Source: Ruminococcus sp.
GTDB taxonomy: Bacteria; Bacillota; Clostridia; Oscillospirales; Ruminococcaceae
NCBI GenBank assembly: GCA_017513795.1
Contig: JAFXEJ010000124.1
Span: 1 to 50,752 of the forward strand
Reading direction: 5' to 3'
Length of the DNA: 50,752 nucleotides
Shown here piece after piece: positions 35,190 through 43,986 of the stretch; positions within the stretch are counted from its first letter, which is position 1, and each line of letters begins with the position of its first letter. Below the pieces are notes generated by a model. It was given only the letters and a program-made list of their open reading frames with translations, did no database searches and was not told where the DNA came from. A program made the position numbers and the translations under genes.

Positions 35190-36122
35190 TCAAAGATTTG
35201 ACACTATAAAGTCATATATATGTCTGAACAGATATGTTTTATCAATAGCTTCGTTATTGAAGAACAGCATTTTGTCCTCGCCGCATATTACATTAAGACG
35301 AACACAGGCAGCAATGAATACAACTACCACCAGACCAAGCAGTACACCGACAGCTCCGCCGCCGATATGCGAGCCGAGTGTCTGGAAGCCGGGAGTTTTG
35401 AATGTAGTGTTCGTCAGGAATACCGTAATTCCGACTATCACCAACATGATAGCCAAAAAGCTGATAAGTCTGATAAGGCTTGTATACGGCACTTTTGTAT
35501 ACTTATCGGCTATGTATTTTGCTGCACCGCTGCGATCCTCATGCTCAAGGAGAAGCGGAATAAGCTCATCCATCTGCTGCGGCTTATCGATAATTGATCT
35601 TGAAGCCGTTTCGCCGGCATATGCAAGCAGATCTTCACATATAATGCCGCTGATTATTTCTGCATAACCCTTATGAAGTCTTTCATAGAAATTCTTCTCA
35701 TTGCCTATCTTACCCACATAGATGCTTGAAACATACTGATATATCTGCTCGTCAAAGCTGTAGCCAAGGCTGTTTTTCTCAGTATAAATTGTTTTGATGC
35801 GTTCTGCATTTATATCACCTGAGAATTCAAATTCATCCTCAATATAATTTACTACATCGCTGACAAAATCAGTTTCATTCAGAGAGGATCTCAGCTTCTT
35901 GACATTGCTGTTTCTCACACCATTTTTAAATAAACCGTCCGCAATGGAAGTACTTATAGAAAATGCTAATATAACTGCCAGAAAATATCCGGCAAAATGA
36001 ATCAGTGTTTTGAAAATTCCTCTCCTGCCGGACAGAAATACCATTACGAGTATCGCTGCCACTGCAAGCACATCATAAAACCACCAAAATTGTGAACCCA
36101 TAACTATTGTCTGACACAGCAT
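35190..36122 (-). CDS. CvpA family membrane protein, extended
   Basis: The N-terminal part (about residues 13-65) and C-terminal part (about 225-290) hold the membrane helices of the CvpA family: VMVFLSGRRGIFKTLIHFAGYF near the start and GGAVGVLLGLVVVVF near the end. A central soluble part of about 150 residues makes the protein nearly twice the usual CvpA length. CvpA proteins affect envelope integrity and colicin V export in Enterobacteria; the role here is unknown. The annotated ATG at 36122 would leave almost no leader behind the predicted promoter, so ATG 36101 (MGSQFWWF) is a real alternative. Neither has a strong RBS. It precedes the clpE-like gene by 24 bases. Confidence 0.78.
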   Translation of the reverse strand: MLCQTIVMGSQFWWFYDVLAVAAILVMVFLSGRRGIFKTLIHFAGYFLAVILAFSISTSIADGLFKNGVRNSNVKKLRSSLNETDFVSDVVNYIEDEFEFSGDINAERIKTIYTEKNSLGYSFDEQIYQYVSSIYVGKIGNEKNFYERLHKGYAEIISGIICEDLLAYAGETASRSIIDKPQQMDELIPLLLEHEDRSGAAKYIADKYTKVPYTSLIRLISFLAIMLVIVGITVFLTNTTFKTPGFQTLGSHIGGGAVGVLLGLVVVVFIAACVRLNVICGEDKMLFFNNEAIDKTYLFRHIYDFIVSNL

Positions 36123-36132
36123 TGCGTCACCA

Positions 36133-36164
36133 ATTATACCTTGTCAAAAAGGCTCCGGCAAGGT
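36133..36164 (-). promoter_or_regulatory. Promoter of cvpA-clpE with overlapping inverted repeat
   Basis: On the minus strand TTGCCG (36156-36161), 17 bases, TATAAT (36133-36138). An ACCTTG-N15-CAAGGT inverted repeat (36138-36143, 36159-36164) touches both hexamers, as a repressor operator would. It does not match CtsR heptads or CIRCE. Confidence 0.55.
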
Positions 36165-36218
36165 TTAGTTGAAGAAGCAATAAATAACTACGTCATTCCT
36201 CCTTTTTTCTCATCATCT

Positions 36219-37388
36219 TCATGTATCATAATCAATACGGTCTATTTTATCGTATCCTTTAAGGAAAATATGATCATCGCTTCTGACAAAGCCGGAATAT
36301 GAATCGTTTACCTTTGCCGTTGAACGAAGATTTCCCTTGAAATCGTATGCAAGCACTTCATCCTGTGTGAGGATATATGCCAGTCCTCTGAAAACAGATA
36401 CTGCCACCGCCGGAGATTGAAGCTCCACGATAAGAGGCTGTTTTCCGTTTCCTGAGAAAAGTGCCGCCGTATACACACGTCTGTCGTCGTTGTTTATTAC
36501 AACTGCTGATTTTCCGCTCATGCTTGCTCCCGATACGCAGTCGCCGTCGTATTCATAATAGGAGCTTATCTGTCCTTCCGGATCAACATATCCGCATGCT
36601 GTATCGCCGTAGATGAAAGTTCCCTCAGAAGAACCATATATCTCATAAGCACATGCGTTAAAGCCGGGAGATGTCCATTTTTCACCCTTTTTGGTGAAGC
36701 TTATCTCCCTTATCTTTGTGGTGAGCTGTCCGTTTTCTGCTGACAGGAATCCAAGTACGCAGCCCTTGCTCTCGTTTATGAAGCTGAGATCAACGAGCAT
36801 ATCTGTACATTTTCTCTCATAGATGAGAGTTCCCTTTTTGTCATATACTTTAAGCTCACAGCTGTAGTCTTCGGATTCCGTAACGACAGCCGTAACTCCG
36901 TCGGAGCTGAGTCTTGCAAAATATATGTTATTGTCGAAATGGCGGCTGTAGTATACTTCATCCTCGTCCTCAACGGAGAATTCATTTCCTCCGCTTTCGT
37001 AGATAAGAGCCTTTCCGTTTGCAACGCACAGCTTAGGATTAGTATATGCGTGCTGACGCTTTTTCAGCCTGCTTCCGTCAATATCATATATGTAAAGATT
37101 ATTGTCACTCTGAACCATTATTCGTTCAACAGTGTAGCGGATCTGATAATCTTCGCCGCCGTCCACATCTATAGGGAAATTTCCGTCTGCAAGCTTTCCT
37201 GAGTTTACTATTGTCTTGTAGTGATTTCCCCAGCCTTTTATTATAGGTATCCACAGACTTCTTGTAGCAAAGAGCGTTACCAGAAGCACTGCGACAATGA
37301 GGATTATCAGCAGCTTTTTCATGCGGCGCTGTCTGATTTTCCTGTTTTTAAGATCAACTATATCGTCTTTGTCATACATTCTCGGCAA
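36219..37388 (-). CDS. Membrane-anchored beta-propeller-like protein (DUF5711 type)
   Basis: A basic N-terminus and one membrane helix (about residues 24-42, KKLLIILIVAVLLVTLFA) precede about 340 residues of repeated short beta strands (LYIYDIDGSRLKK, ELKVYDKKGTLIY, VLAYDFKGNLRST), giving a propeller-like outside domain. I recognise the DUF5711 type, which has no known function. The TTG at 37388 is supported by GGGTG 9 bases upstream; ATG 37379 is an alternative. It lies 17 bases after truA at the end of the long ruv-ecf series, before the cvpA promoter. A scaffold or sensor role at the envelope is only a guess. Confidence 0.75.
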   Translation of the reverse strand: MPRMYDKDDIVDLKNRKIRQRRMKKLLIILIVAVLLVTLFATRSLWIPIIKGWGNHYKTIVNSGKLADGNFPIDVDGGEDYQIRYTVERIMVQSDNNLYIYDIDGSRLKKRQHAYTNPKLCVANGKALIYESGGNEFSVEDEDEVYYSRHFDNNIYFARLSSDGVTAVVTESEDYSCELKVYDKKGTLIYERKCTDMLVDLSFINESKGCVLGFLSAENGQLTTKIREISFTKKGEKWTSPGFNACAYEIYGSSEGTFIYGDTACGYVDPEGQISSYYEYDGDCVSGASMSGKSAVVINNDDRRVYTAALFSGNGKQPLIVELQSPAVAVSVFRGLAYILTQDEVLAYDFKGNLRSTAKVNDSYSGFVRSDDHIFLKGYDKIDRIDYDT

Positions 37389-37405
37389 GAAGCTTCACAC
37401 CCTTT

Positions 37406-38155
37406 CTATATTTCATCAGCGGAATAGAATACCCTGTTAAGATACAGTCCATGAGCCATTGCTGTTCTGCCGGCTTTCAGTCTGTCTTTTGCCCTGAGTA
37501 TTTCCGGGATGTCATCAGGGGAAAAACGCTTTTCACTGACGTCTATAAGCGTCCCTGCAATGATCCTAATCATATTATACAAAAAACCATTGCCTTTTAC
37601 AAGCATTGTCACTGAATCTCCACAATTTTCTATTTCAAATGAATATATTGTGCGTACCGTTGTTGAAACATTAGTACAATCGGCACAAAAAGACGCAAAA
37701 TCATGCTCGCCTACAAGATACTCCGCCGCCTTTCTTGCCGCTTCGATATCGAATTTCCGCCTGTAGTGGAACATCAGATCGGGCGCAAAAGGATTCTTTG
37801 ACTCGCTGCAGTGCATCCTGTAAATATACTCCTTGCCCACACAGTCGAATCGTGCATGGAAATCAAGCGGAACTTCCTCACAGCTGAGTATCGAAATATC
37901 ATCGGGAAGCTCGCCGTTTACTCCTCTCTGAAATCCCAGACAGGATATATTGCTGTTTGTCTTTACGTTAAAACAGAAATTATTTGCGTGAACTCCCGTA
38001 TCTGTCCTTGAACAGCCGGTGATAGTCACCGGCTCGTTGAGTACCTTCGACAGGTGCTTTTCAAGTGTTTCCTGAACCGTCACGGCATTGCTCTGCCGCT
38101 GGAATCCATGATATTTAGTCCCCCGATAGGCTGTCATTACCTTCAGATTTCTCAT
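37406..38155 (-). CDS. truA: tRNA pseudouridine synthase A
   Basis: TruA makes pseudouridine at positions 38-40 of the anticodon stem of many tRNAs. The 249-residue protein shows AYRGTKYHGFQRQ (about residues 9-21), the catalytic GCSRTDTGVHA with the conserved Asp (about 53) and FLYNMIRIIAGTLIDV near the end. The ATG at 38155 has GGAGG 8 bases upstream, within the end of the preceding yfhO gene; the two genes overlap by 41 bases. In Bacillus truA follows ecfT directly; here yfhO stands between them. Confidence 0.96.
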   Translation of the reverse strand: MRNLKVMTAYRGTKYHGFQRQSNAVTVQETLEKHLSKVLNEPVTITGCSRTDTGVHANNFCFNVKTNSNISCLGFQRGVNGELPDDISILSCEEVPLDFHARFDCVGKEYIYRMHCSESKNPFAPDLMFHYRRKFDIEAARKAAEYLVGEHDFASFCADCTNVSTTVRTIYSFEIENCGDSVTMLVKGNGFLYNMIRIIAGTLIDVSEKRFSPDDIPEILRAKDRLKAGRTAMAHGLYLNRVFYSADEI

Positions 38156-41100
38156 TTTCTGCCTCCGCTTCCGTTTTGTTTTCCGGAATTTCTTCTGTTC
38201 TTTCTGTTTCGCCGGTCTGATCGTATATTTCTGTATTCTGAACCGCTAAGGCGATCTCTGCATCCTCCGCAAGATCATCAATATCACGGGAAATGCCTTC
38301 CGGCGTTCTGCCTCTGCGCTTTTTTCTGTATTTTTTACGGTGATCGTACCAGATAAGTGCTCCGACGCTGAGCGTTCCCGCACCTGTTATGGCAAGACCG
38401 CCCTTGAAGCCCTCCGGTGAATATTTCAGCACGATATCGTGATTTCCCTCGGAAACCTTTACTCCAAGCATTGCGTGAAGCACCTTGAAAGTATCGGCTT
38501 TTTTGCCGTCGATATACACCGACCAGCCTTTTTCATACGGAATGGACAGGAACATTACTCCGTCCTTTGTTGCATTTATCTTTCCCTCTATCTTAGTATC
38601 CTTAAAGCTTGTTATTTCAAGCTGTTCATCTGCAAGTCTGCTGTAGAATTCCTCAAAGAGATCAAGTCCCATTGTGTATGTTTTCAGTTGATAATTTCCG
38701 GATTTCTTATCCTCTCTCACCTTCATCTGCACACGGGACATCGTACCCTCGCCGCTGTTTCCCATAGGAATGACAAGCGGATAGGACTTGATGATATCCT
38801 TGGGATTTCCGTCGTCGTTGGGCATTACCCAGAGATCGTCACAGCTTACTCTCACATCCTTGATGCCGCTTCCTGATGAACCGACATAAGCATAAAGAAC
38901 AGCGTCCTTTTCTCCGGCAAAGCTGTATGTCACCTTCGCCTCTGTTCCTTCCTCTGCTGTGACACGGAAGGTATAATTTCCGAAGCCGTTTTTCGTTACA
39001 TCAATGCCGTCACGCTCAACGAGAGTAACTCCGTATGCATTGAACAGCGGCTCCTCGATTCCGGTGGAAAGCTTCACTATTGTATTCTGAAATTCCAGCG
39101 GATTAAGTCCGGCGCTGTCCTCAAGGTCAAGGATTTCCTCATTCATCATGAATCCGAGCGACAGCGGATATTTATTCCTGTACAGATATGACGGACCGGA
39201 TGAATCGTAGTATTCAAGGAACTTTTCCTCAGTGTTGAGAGGTCCGTTGCTGTCGATGATATATTGCAGTCCGAAAAGTGAATTTACTACCGGAGTTGAT
39301 GTTCTGTAGTAATATCTGTTTCCAGCCTCAGAAGCGTAAAGTCCAAGACGTGAGTAAAGTGTAGTGACATCAACGATGGCTGTCGATGAAAACTGCGAAA
39401 TGCCGTTATATCCGTAAAGTGCGCCGTTGTTTAGCGTCCACGGTGCGGCTATTTCCGTTCTGTAGAAAAGATCATCCTCGCCGTTTGCAGCCTTGTTGAG
39501 CAGCGACTGCACTTCACGGCCATTAGCCGGATAGCTGTTGTACGCCGAAGGATTCAGCGTATGCAGACCGATTCTCGTATTGCTTACAAGCTCGGAGAAT
39601 ACGGCTATTCCTATTGCTGCCGTCATGAAGAAATTCCTTACAGCCGTTCTTCTGAACGGGAATACCTTTACAGCAAGAAATACCATGAAATACGCCGCCG
39701 TGATTATCATTGACTTCTCTACGGAATCAGAAATATCAAGCTTTTCTTTTTTGTATACATATTTATATATGCAGATTATTATGCATACCGCCGCTGCTGC
39801 CGCTGCGGCTATCAGCACTGTGCCGGAAATGTTGTTTTTCAGTTTTTTATTTCTAAGCGGTATCAGTCTTGAAGTCATGTAAAGTATCAGCAGACCAAGA
39901 GCGATAAGTGCCGCATATTTCTCTGCATTTCCGAAGCCTATCTCACGGATATGCAGAATTTCCTTTTTCGGATCGTCGGCATCCTTGACATAATACATCC
40001 TCTCGCAGAGGAATACAAGGAAAGGTCCGACAAGCATCAGCAGAAGCTGATACACCTTTATGCCGTTTTTCAGCAGAACATCGTATGCCCTGTACGCCAT
40101 TGCTATCAGCACAAAGCTGAATATGAATGCGTATCTGTGCGGTATCTGGTTCGGCACATGAAGTCCGTGCCATATCAGGTCAAGCTTGTTTATGTTACAG
40201 CTTACGACTATGACTCCAAGCATAAGGGAATATGCTCCCATTTCCCTTATCTTCACGCCGAATGACAGCATGAATACTCCGATAAGCATTACAGCAAGCA
40301 TTCCGCTGGAAAAGTTCGGCAGTCCCTCAAGGGCAGTAGGATTCTTATATGATATCATGTTGGAGAAAAGTTCGTTCCACTTGTAGTTCTGTATAGTTTC
40401 CTCCGGAAATTTATTGTTCGTGCTGTATGTCAGCTGAAGTCCGAAATAAGCCGGCAGAAGTATGAACGCCGCAAGTGCAATTCCAAGCACTGAAGAACGC
40501 ACCATGATGAAAAATTTACGCAGAAGATCTTTTATTCCTCTGAATTCGATTATTCCCGAAGCCGCAAACATGAATACGCAGAAAATACAGGTAAACAAGC
40601 CTATATAGTAGTTCGAGAAAAGCGACAGCGCAAGCGCAAAGGTGAATGTTTTCCATTTACCCTCACGGGTTATGGCGACTATTCCCATCATTACAAGCGG
40701 AAACAGCGCTATCGTATCCACCCACATGACGTTCCAGTAATATCCGAGCATATAGCTGCACAGAGCATACATGGACGAGAATATACACAGTGAGAAGTCA
40801 CGGCGCTTGAAGGTATACCGCAGGAAACAGCTGAAAAATGCTCCGGCGAAACCGATTTTTCCCACAAGAATAAACGACAGTGCTTCTCTTACATGATCTG
40901 CGCCGAAAAATACCGATACCCAGTTGATAGGGCTTGCGGCATAGTAGGCTATCAGCGACAGAAAATTCGAGCCGAGTCCGTTCTGCCACGAATAAAGGAA
41001 CGAGCCTCCTGACAGGAGCTTTTCACGTTCCACACGGAAAAACGGGTAATACTGATGCCACAGGTCGATAACGAGCATCTGTCTGTCGCCGTCGCTGTCA

Positions 41101-41396
41101 AACGGCTGTATTCCGTGCTGTGCGAAGCCATAGGCGAAAATGAACGCCGGTATAAAAAATGACAGCACAAAGAACAGCACACCTTTGCCGTACATTATAT
41201 CGCAGAACCGGCTTTTTCTGAACCGGTCGCCAAGCCTTGCGCTTTTTCTTCCGACGGCGGCTGTTCTTTTTGATATTGCTTCTGTTATATTGCGAAATCT
41301 GCTTTTTCTGAAGCTTTCCGGACGCATTCTCTTTCTTTCTGCGCCGGAATCAGGTTCATAGATCCTTACATATTCTTTGTCGTTTGTGTTCTCCAT
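38115..41396 (-). CDS. yfhO: YfhO family membrane protein, probable glycosyltransferase
   Basis: This 1093-residue protein has an unusual basic cytoplasmic N-terminus (about 70 residues, with two RKSRF copies), about a dozen membrane helices, then a soluble part (about 580-1000) and a last helix before an acidic tail. Landmarks of the family are DLWHQYYPFFRVEREKLLSG, FLYSWQNGLGSN and, near the end, IPYEKGWSVYIDGK. YfhO in Bacillus/Listeria is a GT-C-like enzyme tied to lipoteichoic acid glycosylation. It probably uses a polyprenyl-phosphate sugar outside the membrane (inference). It stands between ecfT (16 bases) and truA. Confidence 0.88.
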   Translation of the reverse strand: MENTNDKEYVRIYEPDSGAERKRMRPESFRKSRFRNITEAISKRTAAVGRKSARLGDRFRKSRFCDIMYGKGVLFFVLSFFIPAFIFAYGFAQHGIQPFDSDGDRQMLVIDLWHQYYPFFRVEREKLLSGGSFLYSWQNGLGSNFLSLIAYYAASPINWVSVFFGADHVREALSFILVGKIGFAGAFFSCFLRYTFKRRDFSLCIFSSMYALCSYMLGYYWNVMWVDTIALFPLVMMGIVAITREGKWKTFTFALALSLFSNYYIGLFTCIFCVFMFAASGIIEFRGIKDLLRKFFIMVRSSVLGIALAAFILLPAYFGLQLTYSTNNKFPEETIQNYKWNELFSNMISYKNPTALEGLPNFSSGMLAVMLIGVFMLSFGVKIREMGAYSLMLGVIVVSCNINKLDLIWHGLHVPNQIPHRYAFIFSFVLIAMAYRAYDVLLKNGIKVYQLLLMLVGPFLVFLCERMYYVKDADDPKKEILHIREIGFGNAEKYAALIALGLLILYMTSRLIPLRNKKLKNNISGTVLIAAAAAAAVCIIICIYKYVYKKEKLDISDSVEKSMIITAAYFMVFLAVKVFPFRRTAVRNFFMTAAIGIAVFSELVSNTRIGLHTLNPSAYNSYPANGREVQSLLNKAANGEDDLFYRTEIAAPWTLNNGALYGYNGISQFSSTAIVDVTTLYSRLGLYASEAGNRYYYRTSTPVVNSLFGLQYIIDSNGPLNTEEKFLEYYDSSGPSYLYRNKYPLSLGFMMNEEILDLEDSAGLNPLEFQNTIVKLSTGIEEPLFNAYGVTLVERDGIDVTKNGFGNYTFRVTAEEGTEAKVTYSFAGEKDAVLYAYVGSSGSGIKDVRVSCDDLWVMPNDDGNPKDIIKSYPLVIPMGNSGEGTMSRVQMKVREDKKSGNYQLKTYTMGLDLFEEFYSRLADEQLEITSFKDTKIEGKINATKDGVMFLSIPYEKGWSVYIDGKKADTFKVLHAMLGVKVSEGNHDIVLKYSPEGFKGGLAITGAGTLSVGALIWYDHRKKYRKKRRGRTPEGISRDIDDLAEDAEIALAVQNTEIYDQTGETERTEEIPENKTEAEAENEKSEGNDSLSGD

Positions 41397-41412
41397 TTTT
41401 TCCTCTTATATA

Positions 41413-42219
41413 TCAGGCAAATATTTTACTAAGAATTATTGCTGCTGCAAGAAATGCTATCGTCACAAAAAGTGCGACATAATCCCTTGCCGATGATTTA
41501 AGCTGTCTGAGACGTGTACGTCCTGCGCCGCCGTTGTAGCAGCGGCATTCCATTGCTGTCGCAAGTTCGTCTGCTCTGCGGAAAGAGGATATGAACAGCG
41601 GCACCAGAATGGATACAAGATTTTTTGCTCTTGTTATGAAACTGCCCGTATCTATCTCGGCACCTCTTGCCTTCTGGGCAGACATTATCTTATCTGTTTC
41701 CTCAATGAGCGTGGGAATGAATCTCAATGCTATCGACATCATCATTGCAAGCTCATGAACAGGGAATTTCAGTTTTTTAAGCGGCGATAAAAGCCTTTCT
41801 ATAGCGTCTGTAAGCGTAATAGGGGAGGTCGTGTAGGTAAGCAGTGATGTTCCGGCAATAAGCAGAACTATCCTGATTATCATAAAGACGCTTATGTTGA
41901 TTCCTCCGCTGGTGATTTTAAGGAATTTCCACTGCCACAGCACCTCACCGGAGCTTATCAGCAGCAGATTTATTACTGCCGTTATAATAAGGAACGGCAT
42001 TATCGGCTTTATGCTCTTGACGAACATCTTCGGCTTTATGCGTGAAAGCGCAATCGCAATGACGGTATATACTGCGCCCAGCGCAAGTGCGATGTATGTT
42101 CCGCCGGCAAAAAGCATGATGATATAAAGCACTGTTATAACTATCTTGAAACGGGGATCAAGCCGGTGTATGATGCTGTTCCCCGGAAAATACTGTCCTA
42201 TTGTAATATCTCTCAGCAA
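41413..42219 (-). CDS. ecfT: Energy-coupling factor transporter transmembrane protein
   Basis: EcfT is the membrane scaffold that couples the two ATPases to vitamin- or metal-binding S components. The 268-residue product has about five membrane helices and the two coupling motifs: QKARGAEID (about residues 184-192) and AMECRCYNGG (about 226-235), where RC replaces the usual RG. It starts with TTG at 42219, one base after the ecfA2 stop, with AGAGG 9 bases upstream. No S component gene is in the window, so this is a shared (group II) module that serves S proteins encoded elsewhere. Confidence 0.93.
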   Translation of the reverse strand: MLRDITIGQYFPGNSIIHRLDPRFKIVITVLYIIMLFAGGTYIALALGAVYTVIAIALSRIKPKMFVKSIKPIMPFLIITAVINLLLISSGEVLWQWKFLKITSGGINISVFMIIRIVLLIAGTSLLTYTTSPITLTDAIERLLSPLKKLKFPVHELAMMMSIALRFIPTLIEETDKIMSAQKARGAEIDTGSFITRAKNLVSILVPLFISSFRRADELATAMECRCYNGGAGRTRLRQLKSSARDYVALFVTIAFLAAAIILSKIFA

Positions 42220-42220
42220 T

Positions 42221-43084
42221 TCAGCGGGCCTCTCTTTCAGCGAGTCTTTTCAGAAGCAGATTTCTGGCATATTCAACGGTATATACTTCCTTGCCGAAAT
42301 CCATTCCCTGTTTTTTCAGCTTGTCGAAAACTCTTGTTATCTGCGGAACATCAAGCCCTATCTGCGATATTTCCTCTGACCGTGAAAAGACCTTTACAGT
42401 CTCGTCGAAGCAGAAAAGCTTTGAATCGCTCATTACGAGGATTCTGTCCGCAAATGACGCTATATCCTCCATGCTGTGCGATACGATAAGAGTAGTGTTG
42501 CCTGTCCGCTGATGATATGCCTTTATATGGCTGAGAATCTTGTCTCTGCCTGCCGGATCAAGTCCTGCTGTAGGCTCATCGAGAATAAGTACTTCCGGCT
42601 CCATTGCCATAACTCCGGCAATTGCCGCACGACGCTTCTGTCCGCCGGAAAGATCGAACGGAGAGCGTTCCATAAGCTCCTCGGAAAGTCCGATATCATG
42701 GGCTGTATCGTAAACACGGCGCTTTATCTCCTCATCGCTGAGTCCCATATTCTTCGGACCAAAGGCTATATCCTTAAAGACAGTTTCCTCAAAAAGCTGA
42801 TATTCGGGATACTGAAAGACAAGTCCCACCTGAAAACGCACGTCACGGATTTTTGTCTTGTCCTCCCAGATATCCACGCCATTCAGGAGAACCTTTCCTG
42901 ATGTCGGTCTGAGAAGTCCGTTGAAATGCTGGATAAGCGTGGATTTTCCCGAACCGGTATGTCCCATAACGCCGATTATCTCGCCCTTTTCTATGGAAAT
43001 ATTCACATTATCAACAGCCGTTTTTTCAAAAGGAGTGCCCGGGCTGTAAACGTAGGTCAGCTCCTGTGTTTCAAGAATCGGCAA
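42221..43084 (-). CDS. ecfA2: Energy-coupling factor transporter ATPase 2
   Basis: This is the second ABC ATPase of the ECF module. Walker A GHTGSGKST (about residues 41-49), Q-loop, signature LSGGQKRRAAIAG and Walker B VLILDEPTAGLDP are complete, and the C-terminal helical part matches ECF ATPases that dock on EcfT. It starts with TTG at 43084, supported by AGGGGG 7 bases upstream; no ATG fits. It forms a heterodimer with EcfA1, encoded 26 bases before. Confidence 0.94.
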   Translation of the reverse strand: MPILETQELTYVYSPGTPFEKTAVDNVNISIEKGEIIGVMGHTGSGKSTLIQHFNGLLRPTSGKVLLNGVDIWEDKTKIRDVRFQVGLVFQYPEYQLFEETVFKDIAFGPKNMGLSDEEIKRRVYDTAHDIGLSEELMERSPFDLSGGQKRRAAIAGVMAMEPEVLILDEPTAGLDPAGRDKILSHIKAYHQRTGNTTLIVSHSMEDIASFADRILVMSDSKLFCFDETVKVFSRSEEISQIGLDVPQITRVFDKLKKQGMDFGKEVYTVEYARNLLLKRLAEREAR

Positions 43085-43110
43085 ATCAATGCCCCCTGTT
43101 ATTTAAAGTA

Positions 43111-43965
43111 TTAATCTTCCGACATAAGGCGGATTATCGCCTCGACGCATTCGTCCTCGGAAATTATCTCCGGAGATATGTCATATCCGGCTTTTTTAAG
43201 CTCCCACGCAAGCTCTGTGACCTGCGGAACATCAAGCCGGAGCTTCTTCATCAGATCAACCTGAGAAAACACCTTTTCAGGCTTGTCGTCCATGACGATT
43301 TTTCCGCTGTCCATAACGACAACACGGTCGCTCTGAGCAGCTTCGTCCATGTAGTGAGTGATAAGCACAACAGTGATACCCTGTTCACGGTTCATGCGCT
43401 TTATGGTCGCCATGACCTCTTTTCTGCCGCTCGGATCGAGCATTGCAGTAGGTTCGTCGAGAATTATGCACTTCGGCTGCATTGCGATTATTCCGGCAAT
43501 TGCAACTCTCTGCTTCTGACCGCCCGAAAGCTGTGCCGGAGAATGAAGCCTGTATTTATACATCTTCACGGCTTTGAGGGATTCATCAACACGGCGGCGC
43601 ATTTCCTCGTAGGGTACGCCGAGATTTTCCAGTGCAAATGCAACATCCTCCTCGACTATCGAGGAAACTATCTGATTATCCGGATTCTGGAAAACCATTC
43701 CGGCACGCTGACGTAGTTCAAAGAGCTTTCCCTCGTCGGCGGTGTCGATGCCGTCCACAATGACGCTTCCCTTAGTCGGGAGAAGTATAGCGTTGAGGTG
43801 CTTTGCAAGCGTGGATTTTCCCGATCCGTTATGACCGAGAACCGCTACAAATTCACCTTCTTTTATAGAAAGATCAATACCCTTCAGCACCTCCGGCGGA
43901 GCTTCCTCCTCACCGGTCGGCTCATATCTGAAGTGCAGATCGTTTATTTCGATTATATTGCTCAT
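43111..43965 (-). CDS. ecfA1: Energy-coupling factor transporter ATPase 1
   Basis: This is the first ABC ATPase of the ECF module: Walker [10 protein letters not shown] (about residues 40-48), signature [13 protein letters not shown] and Walker [17 protein letters not shown]. The 284-residue length is typical. The gene order ecfA1-ecfA2-ecfT is that of Bacillus. The ATG at 43965 has AGGAAG upstream. The numbering of the two ATPases rests on gene order and close similarity to that arrangement rather than on diagnostic residues. Confidence 0.94.
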   Translation of the reverse strand: MSNIIEINDLHFRYEPTGEEEAPPEVLKGIDLSIKEGEFVAVLGHNGSGKSTLAKHLNAILLPTKGSVIVDGIDTADEGKLFELRQRAGMVFQNPDNQIVSSIVEEDVAFALENLGVPYEEMRRRVDESLKAVKMYKYRLHSPAQLSGGQKQRVAIAGIIAMQPKCIILDEPTAMLDPSGRKEVMATIKRMNREQGITVVLITHYMDEAAQSDRVVVMDSGKIVMDDKPEKVFSQVDLMKKLRLDVPQVTELAWELKKAGYDISPEIISEDECVEAIIRLMSED

Positions 43966-43986
43966 TTTTCTTCCTTTTCCGTAATA

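Noticed and set aside
36123-36218. CtsR or CIRCE site controlling clpE
   Set aside because: One TTTGAC-like piece is present, but not the tandem heptads of CtsR nor the TTAGCACTC palindrome.
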